NCBI GenBank assembly: GCA_900317515.1
Contig: ONHA01000020.1
Location: 1-47,033, forward strand
Direction of reading: 5' to 3'
DNA length: 47,033 nt
Origin: an uncultured Eubacteriales bacterium
GTDB lineage: Bacteria > Bacillota > Clostridia > Lachnospirales > Lachnospiraceae
Shown here: positions 7,814 through 15,666 of the stretch, one piece after another
How positions within the stretch are numbered: position 1 is the first letter of the stretch
Layout: every line of letters starts with the position of its first letter
Position numbers and translations under genes: made by a program
Notes under the pieces: generated by a model
Database searches by the model: none
The model's input: the letters and a program-made list of their open reading frames with translations, nothing else
What the model was told of the DNA's origin: nothing

Positions 7814-9110
7814 GTTTCTCCCCCTCTTTCGGAAAATGAAGTTCCGTCACATACCTGCCCTCCGCTTCCTGCGTAAAAAGCCCGCCTCCCATCGCTCTCA
7901 TCATGATCGCGATGTTCTTCGTGCCGATCCCGGCACTCTCCCGCCCGTTCCCGAGCGGCGAGACCGCGTTTTCAAAGCGGATGAGGATTTCATTTTCCGT
8001 CTCACGGACCGCAAGGAGCACCTCCGCCGCCCGGTCCGCATACTTCATAAAGTTCGAGACCAGATTATTCACGATCCGGCCCAGATAATCGTAGTCGACA
8101 AGGACCGTCCCCTTAAGATTGTCCATCCCCCGGGCCGTCACGGAGAACCCTTTCTCCGTAAGAACCGCACAGATTTCGGACAGGTAATCGGAAAATGCAG
8201 CCCCCGCGCTCTCCCGGGAAAGCTCCCGGTCTTTCCCGGCGCTGCTGACCCGGAAATGCTCGAACATCCCGTCCGAAAGTTCCCGGATCTCCTCCGCCTT
8301 CCCGGCAGCCCTGTCAAGGTACTTCGTTCCGTCCTCGCCCTGCCGCTTCGCGATCTCAAGGTACGTGGTCAGAGCCGTGAGCGGTGTCCGAAGGTCGTGG
8401 GACATCCCGAGGACCAGCTTCTCCTCCGCCTCGCGCATCTCGGCCTCGCGGGTTTTGCGCGCTTTCAGCTCCGCCCGCATCCGGTCAAGGTCCCGGGCGA
8501 GCTCCGCGATCTCGTCGTCCCCCTCAATGGTCACGTGCCCGTCGAAATCGCCGCGGCTGATCACGGCGACCTCCTTCTGCAGCTTCCGGATATAGTCGAC
8601 ATCCGCCTGCATGATGCCGGAAAAATAGCCGATCCCGGCCAGGATCGCGATGAGAGCCGAAAGGAAGGTCAGGCCGACGATGAGAGCCGGATTGTCCGTT
8701 TTTCCAAAATAAACCAGCGCCTGCCCGTCCGCAAAGTCCGCTTCCACAGTCGTCTTCATCGTTAACGCATCATAATCCCCGGAGCGAAAAAGACCGCCCC
8801 GGTCTCCCGTATAGAGGACGATCTCTCCCTCACGTATAACCACCAGCTGGCGGAGGAAGTGTTCCGTCCGGAAAGCCTCCACGGCAGCATAGTCTTCCGC
8901 CGTCACCTCATTAAGGCGGATGTATTCCTCAAACTCCTGTTTCAGGCTCTCTCTCTTAAGATGGGCTCCTTCGCTTCCGACGGTCAGATAGTCAACCGCT
9001 TCTCTTCCGATGAGATAGATTGAAGCGAACACCAATATGGCAAAAAATGCGCTCTTAAAAAGTCTCTTTCTCGACTTGGCCGCCAGCCCAGATCCGTTTT
9101 TCTTCTCCAT
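7779..9110 (-). CDS. Membrane sensor histidine kinase
   Basis: The ATG at 9110 (MEKKNGSGL) is chosen because a CAGGAAA site precedes it. The longer frame to 9188 would start inside a perfect hairpin. The protein has about 443 residues: a first membrane segment (about 18-38), an extracellular sensor region of about 110 residues, a second membrane segment, and a HAMP-like linker. The HisKA helix carries the phospho-acceptor in SHDLRTPLTAL. A C-terminal HATPase_c domain has an N-box-like NNLVSNFMKY and the glycine-rich GIGTKNIAIMM. It would sense an envelope signal and phosphorylate the overlapping response regulator. The ligand cannot be inferred. Confidence 0.92.
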   Translation of the reverse strand: MEKKNGSGLAAKSRKRLFKSAFFAILVFASIYLIGREAVDYLTVGSEGAHLKRESLKQEFEEYIRLNEVTAEDYAAVEAFRTEHFLRQLVVIREGEIVLYTGDRGGLFRSGDYDALTMKTTVEADFADGQALVYFGKTDNPALIVGLTFLSALIAILAGIGYFSGIMQADVDYIRKLQKEVAVISRGDFDGHVTIEGDDEIAELARDLDRMRAELKARKTREAEMREAEEKLVLGMSHDLRTPLTALTTYLEIAKRQGEDGTKYLDRAAGKAEEIRELSDGMFEHFRVSSAGKDRELSRESAGAAFSDYLSEICAVLTEKGFSVTARGMDNLKGTVLVDYDYLGRIVNNLVSNFMKYADRAAEVLLAVRETENEILIRFENAVSPLGNGRESAGIGTKNIAIMMRAMGGGLFTQEAEGRYVTELHFPKEGEKHGEAEKQDTAG

Positions 9111-9166
9111 GCCTGTATTTCCTGCACCGCTCCTTATCCGCCGCCTTCGCTTCGACCAAATATATC

Positions 9167-9210
9167 GTAACTGTTCAGCACCCCCCATTCGCGGGGTGCT
9201 GAACAGTTAC
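9167..9210. repeat. Perfect 18-bp hairpin, TTCAGCACCCC family, copy 1
   Basis: GTAACTGTTCAGCACCCC (9167-9184) is exactly inverted at 9193-9210 around the loop CCATTCGC. It sits between the PaaK-like gene and the sensor kinase gene and may act as a terminator. A relative at 31354-31403 shares the TCAGCACCCC arm and the CATTCGC word. Confidence 0.8.
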
Positions 9211-9216
9211 ACTATA

Positions 9217-10530
9217 TCACAAACCCGGGGCCTTTTTCCACCTGTTCTCGACATACCTGCGCTTGCCGGAGGCCAGCACCGGGATCTCGTCGACAAAGAC
9301 CGGCGTGATTGTTGCATTTTCCCCGAAATACGGGCGGATACGGCCGAGGATGTCGTCGACGTCCATCTTAAACGGATCGCCGTTGAGCTCGAGCGTGTAC
9401 TTATCAGCGCTCTCCTGAATAAAGCGGTACTGCATGACGCCCGGAGCATCCCACAGATTGATCGAGAGAATGTACGGCGACAGGGTATTGCCCTTCGTGT
9501 CACAGATCATATCACCTCTCCGGCCGTAGATCTCGGTCAGGAAGAGGCGGTAACGGTCCCCGCGCACCTCGCGCTTCGCTTTTGCCAGGTCTCCCGTGTC
9601 GTAGCGGATGATCGGCATCGCACGGTTCCGAAGGTCCGTGATGACGATGCGGCCGAGCTCCCCGTCCTTACAGGGCTCGTCAGAGTCCGGTTTCAGGATC
9701 TCGAAGTGGAAATTTTCGCTGTCAATATAATAGGAAGTCCCTTCCCGGGGCTGGATTCCCATGATCCCGTTCTCCTCGTTGGAGTACCAGGCCTGGACCG
9801 GGCAGGAAAACTGCTCCGCGAGGCGCTTTCTGGCTGCGGGCGGCATGCTCTCCGAGATCGGGATGATTGAGCGGATGCTGAAGCGGCTCGTATCCACGTC
9901 GTTCCTGTCGATATAGCGGGAAAGCTCCGCGAGCGAGGAGGCGTAGCCGATGAGGCATTTCACCTTCTTCCTTTTGAACATGTCCAGCATCTTCCTGATA
10001 TCGGCATCCCCCAGACTCGAGGTCTCCACCATGATCATGTTTTCCGCAAAGAGGCGCAGCGCGCTCTTCTTATTTCCGTGGACCCAGACGCGCAGGAAGC
10101 CCATCTTCATGCCGATGTAGTAACCCGCCATCGCGCCGAAGAAAATGCCGTCCGCCGTGTCGTGGTCAATCTTATCCCGGTCCTGGATGATCTGAAGCGG
10201 CGTCCCGGTCGAGCCGCTGGTGGACATCACGCGGCTCCCCTTCGCGTTCCGGTACTCGCTCGAAAGAAATGCGTCGTACTGTCCCCGGTAGGTATCCTTG
10301 TTTACGACCGGCAGCCTCTCAAGCGGCGTATCTTCGGCAAAACCCTTATAGTAGCCGGTCGTTCTCACCGCGTGGCTGATGATCTCCTTAATTTTCCCGT
10401 CGGTCTCCCTGACGGAAGTTCCCTCGCGGTAACCCTTCCTGATCTCATCGTAATATTTCCTGATCTTCCCGCCCCGCAGGCTGTCCAGCAGGAAAAATGC
10501 AAACCATCTTCCTCTTTCGTCTAAAATCAT
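9217..10530 (-). CDS. PaaK/CapK-like adenylate-forming enzyme
   Basis: 437 residues, the usual length for phenylacetate-CoA ligase-like proteins. The phosphate-binding loop is STSGSTGTPLQII (about 123-135). The acyl-adenylate motif region includes AWYSNEENGIMG, followed by RYDTGDLAKAK and a small C-terminal domain with YGRRGDMI. Such enzymes activate a carboxylate as its adenylate, then transfer it to CoA or another acceptor. Close homologues often sit in capsule or secondary-metabolite loci, so the substrate is open. The start has a GGAGGG site. It is 15 bp downstream of the CPBP-like gene on the same strand, with no terminator between, so co-transcription is likely. Confidence 0.85.
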   Translation of the reverse strand: MILDERGRWFAFFLLDSLRGGKIRKYYDEIRKGYREGTSVRETDGKIKEIISHAVRTTGYYKGFAEDTPLERLPVVNKDTYRGQYDAFLSSEYRNAKGSRVMSTSGSTGTPLQIIQDRDKIDHDTADGIFFGAMAGYYIGMKMGFLRVWVHGNKKSALRLFAENMIMVETSSLGDADIRKMLDMFKRKKVKCLIGYASSLAELSRYIDRNDVDTSRFSIRSIIPISESMPPAARKRLAEQFSCPVQAWYSNEENGIMGIQPREGTSYYIDSENFHFEILKPDSDEPCKDGELGRIVITDLRNRAMPIIRYDTGDLAKAKREVRGDRYRLFLTEIYGRRGDMICDTKGNTLSPYILSINLWDAPGVMQYRFIQESADKYTLELNGDPFKMDVDDILGRIRPYFGENATITPVFVDEIPVLASGKRRYVENRWKKAPGL

Positions 10531-10544
10531 TACTCCCTCCTGTC

Positions 10545-11438
10545 TTAAGCTGCCGCGCTCTTTTGTCCGGTCATTGAGCCTGTTTCCCTTTTCCGGATTT
10601 TGGCGTACAGATACGCTATGAGCAGCAGATGAATGACCGCTATCGGAACAGAATCAATAACAACCGTGCCAATCATAAGCCGATTTAACGCCCGGTTCGG
10701 ATTGGCTGCCTGATGGTAAAACAGGATATTCACATCATAGGGATGCGGAGGCGTATAACTGCACACAAAACTGAAGAGAGCGAGTCCGCGGAGCAGGATT
10801 TCCAAAGCCGCGTCATAAAGCACCGCTGACCATACCGACCCGGTATACTCGGCTATCATGCTCAAAGCAGCCGCCCAGATTCCCAGGAAAGCCCACATGG
10901 CGATATCGAAAGCAGAGTCAAATCCGGTGTTTTCCAGCACCGTGACAAGAGCCCAAACGCCGATAAGGGCGGCCGGCAGGCTCATTCTTCTCCTCAGCGC
11001 GCCGTAAAATATACCGGCATATATAACCGCCGGAAGGCATGCCCCATTTATAAGATATCTTTTTACGTTCATCCATACAGCCGACAGGACAGAAGAGACA
11101 AGCGATTCACCGGCATGAACCGTCCAGTTACCCGGAAGGACCAGCAGCACAACCCCTGCGTAAAGGGCTGCCGACAGGATCCCGAATATGAACCAGCGAA
11201 GCTTCGGAGCTCCGCCAAGGTAATAATCTTTGAGCTCGGCCTCAGCCAGCAGCCTTATATAGAGGATGAGCACGGCAAACGCAATTGCCTCCGGCACAAG
11301 GCACAGGACTAAATCCGAAAACCGGCTCCGGAGAAAGGCGTTGTTTAATGCCCAGCCGGTTATCTTGTCTAAAAAGAGATATACGACGACAAGACCGAAT
11401 ACGATATCGAGCGCCGCAGCCCCAAATTTCTTTCTCAT
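10545..11438 (-). CDS. Degenerate CPBP-like polytopic membrane protein, copy 1
   Basis: 297 residues with about eight hydrophobic segments and a short basic C-terminus. The segment AGIFYGALRRRMSLPAALIG followed later by AEYTGSVWSAVLYDAALEI resembles the CAAX/CPBP protease fold (EExxxR ... H). The glutamates and histidine of the active site are replaced here, so proteolysis is unlikely. Family members in Firmicutes are often bacteriocin-immunity or maturation factors; that role is only a possibility. It is clearly paralogous to the gene at 11975-12877: both share LLAEAELKDYYL, FYGALRRRMSL and AEYTGSVWSA. It follows a secreted SH3-like gene, with a GC hairpin between them. The start has a GAAGGGAG site. 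Confidence 0.6.
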   Translation of the reverse strand: MRKKFGAAALDIVFGLVVVYLFLDKITGWALNNAFLRSRFSDLVLCLVPEAIAFAVLILYIRLLAEAELKDYYLGGAPKLRWFIFGILSAALYAGVVLLVLPGNWTVHAGESLVSSVLSAVWMNVKRYLINGACLPAVIYAGIFYGALRRRMSLPAALIGVWALVTVLENTGFDSAFDIAMWAFLGIWAAALSMIAEYTGSVWSAVLYDAALEILLRGLALFSFVCSYTPPHPYDVNILFYHQAANPNRALNRLMIGTVVIDSVPIAVIHLLLIAYLYAKIRKRETGSMTGQKSAAA

Positions 11439-11456
11439 GAATCTCCCTTCTTACAA

Positions 11457-11474
11457 GGGCCCCTTCCGGGGCCC
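11457..11474. terminator. Intercistronic GC hairpin between SH3-like and CPBP-like genes
   Basis: GGGCCCCTTCCGGGGCCC forms a compact stem. The same 18 bases recur at 12896-12913. There is no clear T-run on the transcribed strand, so partial attenuation or RNA processing is as likely as full termination. Confidence 0.55.
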
Positions 11475-11490
11475 CTTTTCCTCAGCGGCA

Positions 11491-11826
11491 TCACCAGCGC
11501 GGAGCCAGATACTCGGTCGACACATAGCAGTAATTTCCGCAGAAATTAACCATAGCCCATCCGTCGCCCAGATCGCGGGCCTGAATATGCACGTTCGGGC
11601 AGACAGCGCCCCGGATATTACCCGCGTCTGCAGTGGATCTCTCCGCCCGAATGTTCAGATACTCCGGTGCGGTGCAGGTGTACCAGGAATACCCCCTTTC
11701 GAGAGGCAGCTCAGTACCCGATGCGCCGCAGGAAGCTGACTCTTCCGAGGCGAAGGCCATCCCGGCCGTTCCGAGCAGCATGAGTGCGGCAAGAAGCAGC
11801 GCGATTGTCGTTTTCGATTTTTTCAT
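11491..11826 (-). CDS. Small secreted SH3b-like protein
   Basis: 111 residues with a clear signal peptide (MKKSKTTIALLLAALMLLGTAG, likely cleavage after AFA near residue 26). The mature part of about 85 residues has five cysteines. The pattern YTCTAPEYLNIRAERSTADA ... GWAMVNFCGNYCYVSTEYL matches bacterial SH3 (SH3_3) domains, in which a LNIRSGPS-like strand is followed by GWxxV and GYVxxxYL. Such domains bind cell-wall peptides or glycans. It is preceded by an AGGAGG-like site (CCTCC at 11834-11838) and a promoter with direct repeats. It is the first gene before CPBP-like copy 1; the second transcription unit in this duplication has lost its copy. Confidence 0.8.
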   Translation of the reverse strand: MKKSKTTIALLLAALMLLGTAGMAFASEESASCGASGTELPLERGYSWYTCTAPEYLNIRAERSTADAGNIRGAVCPNVHIQARDLGDGWAMVNFCGNYCYVSTEYLAPRW

Positions 11827-11880
11827 CTTCTAACCTCCTGATTAACATTTCTCTTTTGTCCGTTCGAAGTGATCACTCCT

Positions 11881-11955
11881 GACAGCGACTACTATAGCAG
11901 ATAGTTCTTACGGGAGCCCTTAAGGAATTCTTACAAATTCTTAAATCGTGCGCTA
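11881..11955 (-). promoter_or_regulatory. Regulated promoter with TAAGAA direct repeats, copy 1
   Basis: Read on the reverse strand, four TAAGAA/TAAGGG words spaced 10-12 bp apart lie upstream of a TATAGT -10 (11896-11891). No -35 is present 17 bp upstream (GGGCTC), so activation by a regulator bound to the repeats is likely. The segment is about 75 bp long and repeats at 12914-12990. Confidence 0.6.
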
Positions 11956-11974
11956 AGGTAAAAAAACGCCCGGA

Positions 11975-12877
11975 TCACTCCGGGCTTCCACTCCTTTTCC
12001 GAATTTTAGCATAGAGGCATGCGATAAGCAGAAGATAAAATATCGCCATCGGCACAGTGCAGGCATGGTCATAGGCACTTGTTCCAATCATGAGTTCATT
12101 TAACAGCCGATCCGGATTGTTCGGCTGATGGATAAGCAATACCCCGGCATCCATCGGACTCCAATGAGCATAGCCCTGAAAGAGATTGATAACCTGATGC
12201 TCCATCAGAATCACAAAAGGAAAGTCCATGAGCAGCGCAGACCATACCGACCCGGTATACTCGGCAATCAGACCGAACGCTGCCCCCTGAATGCCGCAAA
12301 AAAGCATATACGTGACATCTGCCGCAGATGTAATCCCATTGTAGGACAACACTGCAATGATCCCTCCGACAGCGAACAGGGCTGACTTAAGGCTCATCCT
12401 TCTCCTTAAAGCACCGTAAAACACGCCTCCCATTAAAAGTACCGGAAAGTATTGCGCATTCGTAAGATAGGTTATTACGCTTTTCCGAACGGCCGCTAAA
12501 ACAGATGACAGTGGCGGCTCCCCGATTTGAACGATCCATTTACCGGGAAGGATCAGCTGCACCGTCGCTGTATAGAAGACCACAGACAGGACTCCGACTA
12601 AAATCCATCGGAGCTTCGGCGGTCCGCTCAGGTAATAGTCTTTGAGCTCTGCTTCAGCCAGCAGCTTAATATAAAGGATAAGCACAACAAAGGCCGCCGC
12701 ATGAATCGGGAGCGGCACGGCCCAATGAGCCCCTCCCGGAAAAGTCGTCGACGGAAAATATCTTCGAATCGTCTCATTGTTTACAGCCCATAGCGTCAGT
12801 TTGTCCATAAACAGGATATAGACGACAGAGCTAAATAAAATATCGAGCGCCGCATACCTGATTCCTTCTCTTTTCAT
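11975..12877 (-). CDS. Degenerate CPBP-like polytopic membrane protein, copy 2
   Basis: 300 residues and about eight membrane segments, paralogous to the protein at 10545-11438 along its whole length. Shared blocks are ILYIKLLAEAELKDYYL, PKLRW, FYGALRRRMSL and AEYTGSVWSALL. The catalytic residues of true CPBP proteases are again missing. An AGGAGG site precedes the start. Unlike copy 1 it directly follows the promoter repeat and the GC hairpin, with no SH3-like gene between. A hairpin overlapping its stop (CGCCCGGATCACTCCGGGC, around 11968-11987) probably ends the transcript. Function is unknown; immunity or membrane-protein maturation are possibilities from the family only. Confidence 0.6.
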   Translation of the reverse strand: MKREGIRYAALDILFSSVVYILFMDKLTLWAVNNETIRRYFPSTTFPGGAHWAVPLPIHAAAFVVLILYIKLLAEAELKDYYLSGPPKLRWILVGVLSVVFYTATVQLILPGKWIVQIGEPPLSSVLAAVRKSVITYLTNAQYFPVLLMGGVFYGALRRRMSLKSALFAVGGIIAVLSYNGITSAADVTYMLFCGIQGAAFGLIAEYTGSVWSALLMDFPFVILMEHQVINLFQGYAHWSPMDAGVLLIHQPNNPDRLLNELMIGTSAYDHACTVPMAIFYLLLIACLYAKIRKRSGSPE

Positions 12878-12895
12878 TCACATTCCTCCTCAAAA

Positions 12896-12913
12896 GGGCC
12901 CCTTCCGGGGCCC
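12896..12913. repeat. Second copy of the GGGCCCCTTCCGGGGCCC hairpin
   Basis: Identical in 18 bases to 11457-11474 and abutting the promoter repeat that starts at 12914. This junction marks where the SH3-like gene has been lost from the duplicated unit. Confidence 0.8.
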
Positions 12914-12990
12914 GACAGCGACTACTATAGCATATATTTCTTACGGGAACCCTTAAGAATTTCTTACAAATTCTTAAATCGTACGCGCAA
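12914..12990 (-). promoter_or_regulatory. Regulated promoter with TAAGAA direct repeats, copy 2
   Basis: Near-identical to 11881-11955: same -10 (TATAGT, 12929-12924), same non-consensus -35 and the same ladder of TAAGAA words. It drives CPBP-like copy 2. Confidence 0.6.
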
Positions 12991-13166
12991 GCGCAAAAAA
13001 ACCGCCCGGAGAGCAAGCGATATGATGTCCCGGGGGTATTTATATTTCCTGCTGCCTTTCTGCATTTTTCTACCCGAAAAGAGGTTCAGGGTGTATAATG
13101 AAAATGATACGCAATGCCGGAAAGCCGGCGCACTATTTGAAGAGCAAATCAATGGAGGTAATACTT

Positions 13167-13439
13167 ATGATGTATCCTTTTCTTACATTGGATGATGATA
13201 CCGAGATTGTCCATTCCGAGATGCTGGCGAATGGCAAAGTAAAAGTATACATAGAAAAACCTGATGAAAAAGACTGTTTTCACCACGCGACATGCTATCT
13301 TCCGGATTATGCGGTTGAGGATGTAGACGGATTTTCAGAAGCTGAAATGCAGAAATATCTGAAGGTCATACAGGATACTGCTCATTTGATTCTTGAGTTT
13401 TCCAAATGCGGAGGGTTTGAAAATGCCTCAGGTCTTTAA
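13167..13439 (+). CDS. Small protein paired with DUF4160 protein, possible antitoxin
   Basis: The ATG at 13167 is preferred because GGAGG (13154-13158) lies at the right distance. This gives 90 residues starting MMYPFLTLDDDTEIVHSEM. It is acidic (isoelectric point clearly low by inspection) and has no membrane segment. Its end overlaps the next gene by 17 bp. I do not recognise a family. The small, acidic, first-in-pair arrangement before a DUF4160 protein is typical of the two-gene DUF2442/DUF4160 type cassettes that are often called toxin-antitoxin-like, but no toxicity is known. A TATAAT at 13094-13099 may be its -10; no good -35 is seen. Confidence 0.7.
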   Translation: MMYPFLTLDDDTEIVHSEMLANGKVKVYIEKPDEKDCFHHATCYLPDYAVEDVDGFSEAEMQKYLKVIQDTAHLILEFSKCGGFENASGL

Positions 13440-13701
13440 AATCGGATCCTATTGGGTCTTTTTCTGGGCTAATGAAAACGACCCTCTTGAGCCGGTTCAT
13501 GTACATGTAGCGCAGGGGAAACCGACGGCAAATGCAACAAAGATATGGATTACGCGAAGCGGCAAATGCCTGCTTGCCAATAATAATTCCAGAATCCCCG
13601 AAACAACTCTGAAAAATATTATGCGGATTATAGAAGCTCGAAGCGAAGATGTTCTCCGAAAATGGAATGATTATTTTGGAAAATCAGATTTTTACGTTTA
13701 A
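13423..13701 (+). CDS. DUF4160 family protein
   Basis: 92 residues from the ATG at 13423, which has a GGAGGG site at 13410-13415. The pattern FFWANENDPLEPVHVHVAQGKP ... IMRIIEARSEDVLRKWNDYFG is the DUF4160 signature: HxHV near the N-terminus and a C-terminal helix ending in W-N-x-Y-F. The paired histidines suggest metal or nucleic-acid binding, but the biochemical role of the family is not established. It is translationally coupled to the gene upstream. Local GC is lower than in its neighbours (many A/T third positions), consistent with horizontal arrival of the pair. Confidence 0.8.
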   Translation: MPQVFKIGSYWVFFWANENDPLEPVHVHVAQGKPTANATKIWITRSGKCLLANNNSRIPETTLKNIMRIIEARSEDVLRKWNDYFGKSDFYV

Positions 13702-13708
13702 TACGGCT

Positions 13709-13735
13709 GCCGCCCGGAGAGCAACTCCGGGCGGC
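13709..13735. terminator. Bidirectional terminator hairpin
   Basis: An 11-bp perfect stem GCCGCCCGGAG/CTCCGGGCGGC around AGCAA, between convergent genes. A similar stem is at 15628-15653. Confidence 0.7.
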
Positions 13736-13748
13736 ACCTCATGTTTCC

Positions 13749-15338
13749 TTATTCTACTGTCTTCCAGTCCTTAAGAATCCTCTTCTCACTGTCAAATGAA
13801 ACCCCGACTCTTACGAGCCTCCGGCTGTCCGCCGCATAGGGGGCGGCGCAGCCCTTCTCCTCGATCTGGGAGAGGGCCTCGTCGGCGGTGCAGTCGCGCT
13901 TGAACTCGAAAATATACACATACGCATCCGTCTCAACGATGCAGTCCGCCCTTCCCTCGGCGCTGTGAACCTCCGCATGGACATACTGACCAAGAAGCGT
14001 AAAGACAAGATAGATAACCGTCTGGAAATCATGCTCGAACGGCACATCCTTCGTCGTGTAGGGAATACTCGCATAAAGCGCCTTAAAAGCAGATGCGAGT
14101 TTTTCCGTCTCACCATTTTCAATGTATTCCGTGATCGACTGGATATCCTTCCCGGATTCCATACGCACCGCAGGAGCATACTCCGGCATCAGGGAATCAA
14201 GGAACCCGTATTTGACCTCCTCATTCGGAAAGCCAAGCGCAAGCCGCACGTTGATGCCGCTCTTCCTGACCCCGGTGATCGTGAGATAGCCGGTCTGGTA
14301 AAGAAGCGGCAGGGGATCTGTGCTGTCACCGCGGTAATCCATCAGGCGCTTCGGCGTCGCATATAAAGTACTATCGGAGAATGACCGGATATCAAATCCC
14401 ATCTCACATAATCTTCGGACAAGGAAGGTCGGCGTGCCTGTCTCGAACCAGTAATCACCGAACTCCATATTTGCAAAGCAGTTCAAAAGACTGAACGGGT
14501 TATAAACCCCCTCACTCGACTGATGGAACCGATAACCGTCATATTTTTCCTTAAGCCGTGCAAGGCACTCATCCTTTGAGAGCTCCTGCTGCACAGCCAG
14601 CCTGTCAATCTCAGGCCCGAAATTGTCCAGAAGCTCCTGCCCCGTGATTCCGCAGATCCCGGCATAGTCCGCGACCATCGAGATATCATAAAGCTGGTTC
14701 AGATCACTGAAAATGCTCACCTTGCTGAACTTCGTCACCCCGGTGATGTACACGAACCGGATATAATCATCGTAGCTCTTTAAGGTGCTGAAGAATCCCT
14801 TGAACACCGCCTTGTTGTGCTCCTCAAGTATCGGGTCCTTCATCACCTCAAGGAGCGGCTTGTCATACTCGTCCACGAGGATGACCACCCGGCGTCCGGT
14901 CCTGTCTACGGCCCGCTTTATAAGGTTCCGAAATCGCTCCTCCAACGGGCAGCCGTCCTCACTTGCCCCATATACCGCCTCATATTCTCTTAGGATGGCA
15001 CCGAGAACTTCGTAAAGCGCGGTCTCGCGCTGATAATTCGCCTGATTGAAATCAAAGTAAAAAACCGGATAGGGCTTCCATGCATCCGCATCCCCTTCCA
15101 CAAGCCGCTCGATCGCGAGTCCCTTAAAGAGCTCCTTTTTCCCCTCAAAGAAGGCCCTCATGGTGGAGAGCAGCAGACTCTTACCGAACCTTCTGGGACG
15201 GAACAGAAAATACTGCCGGCTCCCCTGGGTCAGCTTATAGATATATGCCGTTTTGTCGACATACAAAAACCCATCGCCGCGAAGGCTCTGAAAGCCCTGC
15301 ACGCCGATGGGAAGCTTACGCAAACCGTTTCCGTTCAT
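13749..15338 (-). CDS. AAA-ATPase_like / PD-(D/E)XK nuclease superfamily protein
   Basis: 529 residues. The N-terminal AAA-ATPase_like domain (about 5-280) starts LPIGVQGFQSLR, then VDKT, a Walker A-like FRPRRFGKSLLLS (about 46-58) and a Walker B-like VVILVDEYDKPLL. The C-terminal PD-(D/E)XK domain (DUF1703, about 420-525) has the core ADCIVETDAYVYIFEFKRD, with D, E and K in the expected D-x(n)-E-x-K arrangement. These proteins are abundant, multi-copy and fast-changing in Lachnospiraceae and Bacteroidetes, and are suspected of roles in defence or mobile DNA. The function is unknown. The gene is monocistronic with a TTGGAGG site. Confidence 0.9.
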   Translation of the reverse strand: MNGNGLRKLPIGVQGFQSLRGDGFLYVDKTAYIYKLTQGSRQYFLFRPRRFGKSLLLSTMRAFFEGKKELFKGLAIERLVEGDADAWKPYPVFYFDFNQANYQRETALYEVLGAILREYEAVYGASEDGCPLEERFRNLIKRAVDRTGRRVVILVDEYDKPLLEVMKDPILEEHNKAVFKGFFSTLKSYDDYIRFVYITGVTKFSKVSIFSDLNQLYDISMVADYAGICGITGQELLDNFGPEIDRLAVQQELSKDECLARLKEKYDGYRFHQSSEGVYNPFSLLNCFANMEFGDYWFETGTPTFLVRRLCEMGFDIRSFSDSTLYATPKRLMDYRGDSTDPLPLLYQTGYLTITGVRKSGINVRLALGFPNEEVKYGFLDSLMPEYAPAVRMESGKDIQSITEYIENGETEKLASAFKALYASIPYTTKDVPFEHDFQTVIYLVFTLLGQYVHAEVHSAEGRADCIVETDAYVYIFEFKRDCTADEALSQIEEKGCAAPYAADSRRLVRVGVSFDSEKRILKDWKTVE

Positions 15339-15410
15339 TTTCCGCCTCCAACAAAATGAAGTGATCTCTTTCTATCAGTTTAGACGAAACTGCGGCGGAC
15401 TTCAAGCAAT

Positions 15411-15581
15411 TTACGGCTGAAACAGATCATCCAGAGTGATTGTATTCATAAAATCACCGAAATATTCCGTGCGCTTCAGTCCGAATGTTGTAATCAGCGT
15501 ATTCTGTATCGACATTTTTTTCGGCAGCATCTCACGAAGAAGGCGTTCCCGCCGGACAAGAGAACAATGTTGAACGCGGAT
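15411..15581 (-). pseudogene. C-terminal remnant of an ATP-binding protein gene
   Basis: The reverse strand reads 56 codons without a stop before TAA at 15413-15411, ending MSIQNTLITTFGLKRTEYFG then DFMNTITLDDLFQP. The pattern LLREMLP ... IQxTLITTxGL ... Y ... V/ITLDDLF is familiar from the C-termini of ATPase_2-type (archaeal ATPase/DUF234-like) ATP-binding proteins common in these bacteria. No start, Walker motifs or upstream body remain; the frame fades at an inverted repeat. It is a decayed fragment. Family assignment is from memory of the C-terminal pattern and is moderately secure. Confidence 0.5.
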
Positions 15582-15627
15582 ATTTTTCGGTGAAGTCAGT
15601 TTTTTTACACTTCACCGAAATATAAAA

Positions 15628-15653
15628 CCGCCCGGAGCGCAAACTCCGGGCGG
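15628..15653 (-). terminator. Terminator of the rhomboid gene
   Basis: Stem CCGCCCGGAG/CTCCGGGCGG followed on the reverse strand by TTTTATATTT, 14 bp after the rhomboid stop codon. Confidence 0.75.
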
Positions 15654-15666
15654 CACCTCAAGCAAT

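Larger units (their letters stand above)
15339..15666. other. Intergenic stretch with gene remnant, inverted repeat and terminator
   Basis: The 328-bp gap holds four things. The start side carries the 5' region of the AAA gene. A decayed ATPase gene end lies at 15411-15581. An inverted repeat (TCGGTGAAGT/ACTTCACCGA) lies around 15587-15619. A terminator for the rhomboid gene is at 15628-15653. A 17-bp direct repeat spans two stop codons (15402-15418 and 15658-15674). Confidence 0.7.

Noticed and set aside
9111-9188. Start of the sensor kinase at 9188.
   Set aside because: This start lies inside the perfect hairpin at 9167-9210 and has no ribosome site; 9110 with CAGGAAA upstream is better.
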